From contig CATVQO010000046.1 of the NCBI GenBank assembly GCA_958346165.1, positions 1 through 10,383 on the forward strand: a DNA stretch of 10,383 nucleotides. The letters run 5' to 3'. This document shows positions 1-5,025 of the stretch, piece after piece. The notes under the pieces are model-generated. The model worked only from the letters and a program-made list of their open reading frames with translations, had not been told where the DNA came from and did not search any database. Every line of letters begins with the position of its first letter. The stretch's first letter is position 1. Source of the stretch: an uncultured Collinsella sp. (GTDB taxonomy: Bacteria; Actinomycetota; Coriobacteriia; Coriobacteriales; Coriobacteriaceae). The position numbers were made by a program, and so were the translations under genes.

Positions 1-23
1 CCGGATTCGTGTCTGCGCGAAAA

Positions 24-205
24 CGAAGGTGAATACTTTTCCGCGAAGTGAACGACCTATTTTGGACCCCCGAAGCATCCACACTTTTTGACGCCAAAAC
101 TGCAGGGAAAACTCGACGAAACCGCAGGAAACGGCGTCCGAAAAGTGTCGATGCTTCGGGGGCTCGTTTTTACTCGTTCACTTCGCGGAAAAGTATTCAC
201 CTTCG
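24..205. repeat. 182-bp imperfect palindrome
   Basis: Bases 24-55 are a perfect 32-bp inverted match to 174-205. Further in, 67-79 pairs with 150-162 (13 bp) and 81-88 with 141-148 (8 bp), all about the same centre near 114.5. With a one-base shift, 90-95 pairs with 133-138. The innermost ~37 bases (96-132) hold two CTGCAGG/CCGCAGG-like copies. No convincing gene lies in it: the open frames that cross it have no ribosome site and no recognisable protein. It could be a dispersed intergenic repeat, a miniature mobile element or a protein-binding palindrome. The structure is plain in the sequence; its function is unknown. Confidence 0.8.
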
Positions 206-229
206 ATTCGCAAGGGCACTGCGTGAGTC

Positions 230-271
230 AAAAAAGCGGGCCGCGCCGGGGATTTTCGGCGCGGCCCGCTT
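230..271 (-). terminator. Rho-independent terminator of the dehydrogenase gene
   Basis: A 13-bp perfect GC-rich stem (AGCGGGCCGCGCC at 235-247 pairing with 258-270) has a 10-base loop. Read on the minus strand it is followed by six T residues (complement of 230-235). It lies about 40 bases past the stop codon of the minus-strand dehydrogenase, as an intrinsic terminator should. Confidence 0.88.
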
Positions 272-312
272 GGCATCGCGTTTAGATTCGCAAGGTTGCG
301 GCAGCCAGCGGC

Positions 313-1290
313 CTACTTTGCGTCGTAGGCCTCGGCGTCCCACCAGTCGAGCTGGGCGATGTTGTCGCGGATGTGCTGGCAGCTCTTGTGGAAGCCCTCG
401 AGCTCGTACTCGGACAGGTCGAGCGTGTAGACCTCCTCGACGCCCCCGGCGCCGATCACGCACGGCAGGGAGGTAAAGATGCCCTCCTCGCCATACTGGC
501 CGGTCATGAGCGTGGAGGCGGAAAGCACGGCGTGCTCGTTGTGCAGCACGGCGGCGCAGACGCGCGCGGCGGAGTTGGCGACGGCGTACTCGGTGCACTG
601 CTTGCCCTGGTAGGTCACATAGCCGCCCTTGCGCGCGAGCTCCTCGACCTCCATGTGGTCAAAGGCGTACTTGTCGGGGTTCTCGGCCTGAAGCTCGTTG
701 AGGCTCTTGCCGGCGATGGTCGCGGCCTTAAAGGCAGCCAGCTGGCTAAAGCCGTGCTCGCCAATCATGTAGGCGTCGATGGACTTGGGGCTCACGCCGA
801 CCTTCTTGGAGATCTCGGTGCGCAGGCGGGCGGAATCCAGACCGCAGCCCGAGCCGATGATCTTCTTGGGATCGTAGCCGGTCAGGTGCCACAGCTCGGT
901 GCACACGACGTCGCAGGGGTTGGAGATGCTCACGAAGATGCCGTCGAAGCCGGCGTCGACGATGCGCTTGGCAAAGGAGCGGGCGGCGTCGGTGGTAAAG
1001 AACAGCTCGCCGTCGCGGTTGCCAGCGGCCAGCGCGACCTTACCGGCGGCGTTGACGATGACGTCGCAGCAGGCCAGCTCCTCGTAGTGGTCGTAGCAGT
1101 TGACGATCTTGGTGTTATACGGGACAAACGAAAGGGAGTCGCGCAGGTCCTGGACCTCGGACGTCACCTTGGCCTCGTTGATATCGCACAGGTACAGCTC
1201 ATCGGCAATGCCCTGCATAAGCAGGCTGTTGGCGACATGTGCTCCTACGTGGCCCTGGCCGACCACACCGATCTTACGCGTCTGGTACAT
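313..1290 (-). CDS. L-lactate / L-2-hydroxyisocaproate dehydrogenase family protein
   Basis: NAD-dependent 2-hydroxyacid dehydrogenase of the lactate/malate dehydrogenase superfamily, cytosolic, expected to interconvert a 2-oxoacid and its L-2-hydroxyacid. Visible in the 325 residues: Rossmann motif GQGHVG (11-16), the acidic NAD-selecting Asp36 (DINE), SNPCDVV (123-129), the catalytic Asp152 and substrate-carboxylate Arg155 in LDSAR, and the catalytic His179 in GEHG. The substrate-specificity loop (about 83-96, GKVALAAGNRDGE) differs from the usual lactate dehydrogenase loop and resembles L-2-hydroxyisocaproate dehydrogenase, so the substrate may be a branched or bulky 2-oxoacid. I chose the ATG giving MYQTRK because an AAAGGA site lies 7 bases ahead of it; the frame stays open 13 codons further upstream. 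It is a single gene, divergent from metA, with its own terminator. Family assignment is secure; the exact substrate is not. Confidence 0.9.
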   Translation of the reverse strand: MYQTRKIGVVGQGHVGAHVANSLLMQGIADELYLCDINEAKVTSEVQDLRDSLSFVPYNTKIVNCYDHYEELACCDVIVNAAGKVALAAGNRDGELFFTTDAARSFAKRIVDAGFDGIFVSISNPCDVVCTELWHLTGYDPKKIIGSGCGLDSARLRTEISKKVGVSPKSIDAYMIGEHGFSQLAAFKAATIAGKSLNELQAENPDKYAFDHMEVEELARKGGYVTYQGKQCTEYAVANSAARVCAAVLHNEHAVLSASTLMTGQYGEEGIFTSLPCVIGAGGVEEVYTLDLSEYELEGFHKSCQHIRDNIAQLDWWDAEAYDAK

Positions 1291-1327
1291 ATATGTATCC
1301 TTTCGGCCGAGTTTTTCGCGTCGAACC

Positions 1328-1333
1328 ATTGTA
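1328..1333 (-). promoter_or_regulatory. Possible -10 box of the dehydrogenase gene
   Basis: TACAAT on the minus strand, 37 bases upstream of the chosen ATG of the dehydrogenase. No good -35 hexamer stands 16-18 bases upstream, so this is only a candidate. The rest of the 209-base divergent spacer to metA shows no clear plus-strand promoter and no recognisable methionine-type riboswitch. Confidence 0.35.
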
Positions 1334-1369
1334 GCGTCCTGCTACCACTTTGCTAGGCTAAAGCGCCAC

Positions 1370-1393
1370 AGATTTTGGGACATGCCTTAATCT
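1370..1393. repeat. Decayed copy of an AGATTTTGGGACATGCC hairpin
   Basis: AGATTTTGGGACATGCC followed by TTAATCT forms a weak stem (AGATT/AATCT). The same core, with one extra T, occurs on the minus strand inside the terminator of the M16C peptidase gene (4983-5019). This suggests a dispersed sequence family, here degenerate and without a T-run. Based on only two copies in the window. Confidence 0.4.
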
Positions 1394-1499
1394 CTACTTT
1401 TGGAGTGATTTGGCCGCTGACGGCATCGCTGGGCGATGTACTCGCGCGGATGGGGCCGCTCGTTGTACCATAGCTGCAACTGACTCGTAAGGAGTATCC

Positions 1500-2426
1500 A
1501 TGCCCATTCGCATTCCCGACGCCCTCCCTGCCGCCGCGCAGCTCGAGAGCGAGAACATCTTTGTCATGACCGAGTACCGCGCGCTGCACCAGGACATCCG
1601 CCCGCTGCGCGTGCTCATCCTCAACCTCATGCCCACCAAGATCGCCACCGAGACGCAAATCATGCGCAAGCTCTCCAACACGCCGCTGCAGGTGGAGGTG
1701 GACCTGCTGCGCACCAAGACGCACGAGGCCACGCATGTGAGCGCCGGCCACCTGGAGACGTTTTACCGCACGTTCGACGACATCCGCGACATCCACTACG
1801 ACGGTCTAATCATCACGGGCGCGCCGGTGGAGCAGATGCCGTTCGAGGAGGTCGACTACTGGCCCGAGCTCTGCCAGATCATGGATTGGTCCACCACGCA
1901 CGTGCACTCTACGCTGCATATTTGTTGGGGCGCGCAGGCCGGCCTGTATCACCACTACGGTATTCAGAAGCACGACCTGCCGGCAAAGACGAGTGGCGTG
2001 TTTGAGCATTATCTGGTGAAGCCGCAAAGCCCGCTGGTCCGCGGCTTTGACGACCGTTTCTATGCCGTGCATTCGCGCAACACCGATGTGCGCCGCGAGG
2101 ACGTGGAGGCCGAGCCGCAGCTCGAGGTCGTGGCCGTGTCCGACGAGGTGGGCCTGTACATCGTCAAGTCGACCGACAGCCGTCGCTTCTTTGTCTTTGG
2201 CCATCCCGAGTACGATACCGACACGTTGCGCCTGGAGTACGAGCGCGACGTGAAGCGCGGACTCAACCCCCAGGTTCCGGCGCATTACTTCCCGAATGAC
2301 GACCCCACGGCCGAGCCGCGCAACGTCTGGCGCAGCCAGGCTCAGCTGTTCTACACCAACTGGCTCAACTACTACGTCTACCAGACCACGCCCTACGACC
2401 TGGCCCGCGCCGGCGAGGAGCACTAG
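1500..2426 (+). CDS. metA: Homoserine O-acetyltransferase (MetA/MetAA family)
   Basis: Catalyses acyl transfer from acyl-CoA to the hydroxyl of L-homoserine, the first committed step of methionine synthesis, in the cytosol. The 308 residues match the MetA family over the whole length, ending in the typical [15 protein letters not shown]. The catalytic nucleophile Cys142 (HICWGAQAG) and the His235/Glu237 pair (GHPEYD) are at the family's canonical numbers. Position 111 is Glu (TGAPVEQ). Known work on MetA links Glu111 to acetyl-CoA use and Gly111 (as in Escherichia coli) to succinyl-CoA, so O-acetylhomoserine is the likely product. The ATG is preceded by AAGGAG with 5 bases of spacing. It stands alone, divergent from the dehydrogenase; the hairpin at 2521-2591 is its likely terminator. 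No riboswitch was recognised in the leader. Confidence 0.95.
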   Translation: MPIRIPDALPAAAQLESENIFVMTEYRALHQDIRPLRVLILNLMPTKIATETQIMRKLSNTPLQVEVDLLRTKTHEATHVSAGHLETFYRTFDDIRDIHYDGLIITGAPVEQMPFEEVDYWPELCQIMDWSTTHVHSTLHICWGAQAGLYHHYGIQKHDLPAKTSGVFEHYLVKPQSPLVRGFDDRFYAVHSRNTDVRREDVEAEPQLEVVAVSDEVGLYIVKSTDSRRFFVFGHPEYDTDTLRLEYERDVKRGLNPQVPAHYFPNDDPTAEPRNVWRSQAQLFYTNWLNYYVYQTTPYDLARAGEEH

Positions 2427-2468
2427 GCTGCGGCCGTGGTTGCGACTGTGGCTGTGCTCGCGGCGTGA

Positions 2469-2584
2469 CGAGCGTGGATTTTCGGACACACGAGCGTGGA
2501 TTTTCGGACGTTTACAAATCGAGCGTGGATAATCTCCCACTTTTGGCTTGAAACTAGACTCAAAACGGGAGATTATCCACGCTC
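2469..2584. repeat. 116-bp direct repeat, copy 1 (upstream of AbiEi-like gene)
   Basis: Contains two 19-bp units CGAGCGTGGATTTTCGGAC (2469-2487, 2491-2509) starting 22 bases apart. A third, changed unit (from 2520, 29 bases later) forms the left arm of an 18-bp-stem hairpin. The block aligns without gaps to 3919-4034 at roughly 80% identity (about 93 of 116 counted by eye), in the same orientation. The two copies bracket the AbiEi-like gene 1450 bases apart. Confidence 0.85.
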
Positions 2585-2591
2585 ATTTTTT
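2521..2591 (+). terminator. Hairpin plus T-run after metA
   Basis: A perfect 18-bp stem, GAGCGTGGATAATCTCCC (2521-2538) with 2567-2584, has a 28-base loop and is followed by A then six T (2586-2591). It is the first strong terminator-like structure after the metA stop codon, 94 bases downstream, though the loop is large and the stem is shared with the repeat family, so termination may be incidental. Confidence 0.6.
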
Positions 2592-2879
2592 ATATGTAGA
2601 TGCCGATGGCTCGGCTAAGAGGCGGTGCGTGCAGAAGCAAAGTCGCATTTGGCGTGGTCTTGAATCTCGACGGGTTTTTCTTTCTGATAATCCAATGGAC
2701 CAAGGCATCGAATTGTGGAGACAGGGACCTCTCGACAACCGCCCTACCTGCAGATATAAGTCATCAGCCTAAAACGTCCAAAACCGTCAAGCATTTGGTC
2801 AGTGCCTGGACGGTATTTGGTCAGACTTCGCATGAAACCGTCTGGTACGTTTGCGCCGTTCCAAGATTTGGGAGGCGAC
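2592..2879. promoter_or_regulatory. Leader of the AbiEi-like gene with dyad and direct repeats
   Basis: This 288-base stretch has no convincing gene. Near its 3' end, CCAAAACCGTC (2778-2788) is an inverted near-match to GACGGTATTTGG (2809-2820). ATTTGGTCAG occurs twice, at 2793-2802 and 2815-2824, 22 bases apart. AAACCGTC recurs at 2781-2788 and 2835-2842. Such clustered repeats just ahead of a winged-helix protein could be its own operator, as is known for AbiEi antitoxins; that role is inferred. A TGATAAT string (about 2685-2691) is a possible -10 box without a well-spaced -35. Confidence 0.45.
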
Positions 2880-3842
2880 ATGGGAAACATGACGGCGAAT
2901 CAAAGACTTAGAAGTCACATTAAAGCATGCGAACAGCAGATGAGTTGCGTGTACGCGCGCACGGCGGCGGAGGCAAAGCAGATTGAGCGGCGGGTGGCGG
3001 CGGGAAGTCTAGAGGCGGTCATGCCGGGGCTGTATGCGCGTCCGGATTATTGGTCCGAGCTCAAGTTTCGGCAGCGTTATCTGCATCGGGTACGGGCCCT
3101 TGCGCAAAAGCATCCCGACTGGACGTTTTGCTCCTATACGGCGGCTGTTATCTATGGCCTTTCGGTTTCGCATGCCAATTTGACGCACATCCATATCGCC
3201 GCGGCGCCGGCGCAATCGACGACGCCCGGCTCTCGGGTGATTCGCCATCGTTATGCTCGTCAAACACGGGCAATCCAGATGGATATTGCCGTGACCGATA
3301 TCGATCAGACGATTGCGGATTGCCTGGTCGATGCGTCGTTTGTCGAGGGACTGATCATTGCGGACTCAGCGCTTCATGAGCAGCTGTTGTCGATGGAGCA
3401 TCTTGTTGAGACTGTCGACAATCTTGGCCTGAATCGTCGTGGTGTTGTGACGGCGCGCAGGGTTGCGCGGTGTGCCGATGGACTGTCGGAAAGCGGCGGC
3501 GAGTCCAAGGCACGCGCGCTGATGATCGAGCGCGGCTGGCAGACGCCGGAGCTGCAAGTTGAGCTGTTCGACCCAGTTGAGCCGGGACGGCCATATCGCG
3601 TTGACTACTTGTGGCGCGTGGGCGACCGGCTGATTATCGGTGAGTTCGACGGATTCGTTAAAAGCGAGAAAGCGGCGGAGGAGGGCAAGCTCGCAAAGGC
3701 GCAATTTGATGAACGTCAGCGCGAGTCGAGGCTTTCGCTGCTTGATAACTGCAAAATCGTGCGCTTGTGCTGGGATGATCTGAGGGACCCGTCAAAGCTC
3801 GATCGCAAACTCAAGGTTGCCGGCGTGCCGCGTGTGTGCTGA
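2880..3842 (+). CDS. AbiEi-like winged-helix protein with C-terminal nuclease-like (DUF559/Vsr-type) domain
   Basis: The 320 residues have the layout of the actinobacterial 'type IV toxin-antitoxin AbiEi family antitoxin domain' proteins. An N-terminal winged helix (about 15-55, ending ERRVAAGSLEAVMPGLYAR) is followed by a middle region with CSYTAAVIYGLSV (84-96) and VTDIDQTIADCLVD (138-151). A C-terminal restriction-endonuclease-like domain spans about 200-305. Its candidate acidic residues are Glu208 (GGESKAR), Asp242 (RVDYLW) and Glu255/Asp257 (IGEFDG), and it ends in the family's KIVRLCWDDL. I chose ATG 2880 because GGGAGG lies 4 bases upstream; the frame extends to a GTG at 2802 without a site. 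No AbiEii nucleotidyltransferase toxin is adjacent, so it is an orphan. Codon use looks less GC-rich than its neighbours, and direct repeats bracket it, both hints of acquisition. Activity is not established: it may be a regulator, a nuclease or both. Confidence 0.8.
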   Translation: MGNMTANQRLRSHIKACEQQMSCVYARTAAEAKQIERRVAAGSLEAVMPGLYARPDYWSELKFRQRYLHRVRALAQKHPDWTFCSYTAAVIYGLSVSHANLTHIHIAAAPAQSTTPGSRVIRHRYARQTRAIQMDIAVTDIDQTIADCLVDASFVEGLIIADSALHEQLLSMEHLVETVDNLGLNRRGVVTARRVARCADGLSESGGESKARALMIERGWQTPELQVELFDPVEPGRPYRVDYLWRVGDRLIIGEFDGFVKSEKAAEEGKLAKAQFDERQRESRLSLLDNCKIVRLCWDDLRDPSKLDRKLKVAGVPRVC

Positions 3843-3867
3843 GGCGGTTGCAGAGCGTTGAGCCGCA

Positions 3868-4034
3868 CGAGCGTGGAAATCCGAACGGACGAGTGTGGAA
3901 ATCTGGACGCGCATTGGTTAAGCGTGGATTTTCGGACACACGAGCGTGGATTTTTGGACGCTTGTTGAATGAGCGTGGATAATCTCCCGTTTTTGACTCG
4001 TAAGGGGGCTCAAAGTGGGAGATTTTCCACGTTC
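3868..4034. repeat. Five-unit GAGCGTGGA array with hairpin (direct repeat copy 2)
   Basis: Five 19-bp units start at 3868, 3890, 3919, 3941 and 3970, so the starts are 22, 29, 22 and 29 bases apart: a 51-bp double unit repeated. The first two units are diverged (GTGGAAATCCGAAC, GTGGAAATCTGGAC). The last forms the hairpin arm GAGCGTGGATAATCTCCC (3971-3988), pairing with 4017-4034 with one mismatch and one G-T pair. Bases 3919-4034 are the partner of the repeat at 2469-2584. The array lies between the convergent AbiEi-like gene and cyclo-ligase gene; the hairpin could serve both as a terminator but has no T-run on either side. Confidence 0.85.
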
Positions 4035-4060
4035 ATCTTGCGGGTGCGATACAACGGCGA

Positions 4061-4657
4061 TTAGGCGCTGACGATGTGGGGTAGCGGCAGGTCGTGTGCG
4101 TCGGTGGGTACGTGGTCGACACGCTGTTCGTCAAAGGCGATGCCGATGATTTGACATACGGGTGAGAGCATGGGCAGGTAACGGTCGTAGCAGCCGCCGC
4201 CATAGCCCAGGCGCGCGCCGGCGCGGTCGAATGCTACGAGCGGCGCGATAATCATGTCGAGAGCTTCGGCAGGCACGATAGGGAAGCGGCTGCTGTCGAT
4301 GTCCATGGCCGTGAAGGCCCGCGTGGGGTGGGCGATAAACGGAGCCGCGGAGGCATCGCCGGCGGCAACTGCCCGCATGCACATGCGCTGGCCACAAGCT
4401 GCGGCGTCTGTTGCCGAGAGCATGCACGGATAGGCCACGCGCCAGCCGCGTTTGGCGGCCGCAGCGGCAAACGCGGCTGGGTCGACCTCGGAGCCCATCG
4501 CGGCATAGATGGCAACGGTGTGCGGCGCCGCGGCATCCAAGCGATCCAACAGCTCAACAAGCCGCGCACAGATAACGGCAGACTTCGCTGCTCGCACATC
4601 CAAATCAATCGCATCGCGCCGGGCAATCACCGCCTGCCGCAATCCATCCTTGTCCAT
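4061..4657 (-). CDS. fthC: 5-formyltetrahydrofolate cyclo-ligase
   Basis: ATP-dependent conversion of 5-formyltetrahydrofolate to 5,10-methenyltetrahydrofolate, a cytosolic one-carbon repair step. The 198 residues have the family's usual length and marks: an N-terminal basic helix (LRQAVIARRDAI, 6-17), YAAMGSEVDP (51-60), the phosphate-binding LGYGGGCYDRY (150-160, commonly GYGGGYYDR, here Cys at one position), and the C-terminal DLPLPHIVS. The chosen ATG has AGGAGG 5 bases upstream (4663-4668). A TTG nine codons further upstream lies in frame, but the ribosome site falls inside that extension. It is apparently monocistronic; the upstream M16C gene on the same strand ends 368 bases away behind its own terminators. 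Annotation is secure. Confidence 0.93.
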   Translation of the reverse strand: MDKDGLRQAVIARRDAIDLDVRAAKSAVICARLVELLDRLDAAAPHTVAIYAAMGSEVDPAAFAAAAAKRGWRVAYPCMLSATDAAACGQRMCMRAVAAGDASAAPFIAHPTRAFTAMDIDSSRFPIVPAEALDMIIAPLVAFDRAGARLGYGGGCYDRYLPMLSPVCQIIGIAFDEQRVDHVPTDAHDLPLPHIVSA

Positions 4658-4673
4658 CCCAACCTCCTCTAGC

Positions 4674-4712
4674 AAACCTGCCAAAAAGGGACAGGTTTAT
4701 TTTGGCAGGTTT
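4674..4712. repeat. 13-bp inverted repeat in the cyclo-ligase leader
   Basis: AAACCTGCCAAAA (4674-4686) is perfectly repeated inverted at 4700-4712 around a 13-base loop that contains GGGACAGG. It ends 5 bases short of the AGGAGG of the cyclo-ligase. In the transcript it would form a hairpin right before the ribosome site, so a translational or operator role is possible but unproven. Confidence 0.6.
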
Positions 4713-4728
4713 TATCTGGGTAAACAGC

Positions 4729-4766
4729 AAAAACAACCACGAAGGGGACACACGCACCTTCGTGGT
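4729..4766 (-). terminator. Second minus-strand terminator upstream of the cyclo-ligase
   Basis: ACCACGAAGG (4736-4745) pairs with CCTTCGTGGT (4757-4766), 10 bp with an 11-base loop. On the minus strand it is followed by TGTTTTT (complement of 4729-4735). It would stop read-through from the M16C peptidase gene before the cyclo-ligase. Confidence 0.6.
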
Positions 4767-4789
4767 GGTCTGTGCTGTGATGGGCGTCT

Positions 4790-4947
4790 GCGGCGGTTTG
4801 TCTCGATCTGTAACAGTAACTCGGCAAAATTGGACTTAGATGTTACAGATTGAGACAAAAGGTCGGCGTCGTCTGGAAACGTCTCGATCTGTAACATCTG
4901 GAGCCGATATTGCCGTTTAGATGTTACAGATCGAGACAAACCGCCGC
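4790..4947. repeat. 158-bp compound palindrome of four TCTCGATCTGTAACA half-sites
   Basis: Bases 4790-4815 are a perfect 26-bp inverted match to 4922-4947. Inside are two more half-sites, at 4841-4859 and 4881-4899, giving the order forward, inverted, forward, inverted. Neighbouring half-sites also pair as two separate hairpins: 4797-4815 with 4841-4859 (19 bp, one G-T), and 4881-4899 with 4919-4937 (19 bp, perfect). No coding potential is apparent. It lies in a 368-base gap between the M16C and cyclo-ligase genes. Confidence 0.85.
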
Positions 4948-4978
4948 GGTGGGCTGCGCCGCCCCGCTCAAGCCGCAG

Positions 4979-5019
4979 AAAAAAGGTAGATTTTCGGGCA
5001 TGTCCCAAAAATCTACCTT
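4979..5019 (-). terminator. Rho-independent terminator of the M16C peptidase gene
   Basis: AAGGTAGATTTT (4983-4994) pairs with 5008-5019, and after one mismatch GGG (4996-4998) pairs with CCC (5004-5006). On the minus strand the stem is followed by a run of T (complement of 4979-4984). It starts 7 bases after the stop codon of the M16C gene. Confidence 0.85.
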
Positions 5020-5025
5020 GGTGCG

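Noticed and set aside
48..476. Plus-strand open frame over the first palindrome and the 3' end of the dehydrogenase
   Set aside because: No ribosome site; it runs through a palindrome and a terminator, and its C-terminal half is an Arg/Pro-rich shadow.
373..1356. Long plus-strand open frame of 327 codons
   Set aside because: It is the antisense shadow of the dehydrogenase gene: repetitive Val/Gly/Leu/Ala composition, no ribosome site, while the opposite strand encodes a full recognised enzyme.
1334..1499. S-adenosylmethionine-type riboswitch ahead of metA
   Set aside because: The leader is short and no conserved riboswitch core or terminator/antiterminator pair could be recognised.
1806..2540. 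Minus-strand open frame of 244 codons across metA
   Set aside because: Antisense to an intact MetA with all catalytic residues; no start signal or recognisable domain.
2548..2911. Small plus-strand frames (74 and 103 codons) between metA and the AbiEi-like gene
   Set aside because: They begin in the hairpin or its T-run, have no ribosome site, and resemble no known protein; one overlaps the start of the real gene in another frame.
3868..4034. Short regularly spaced repeats as a CRISPR array
   Set aside because: Gaps between the 19-bp units are 3 and 10 bases, are themselves partly conserved, and no cas gene is present.
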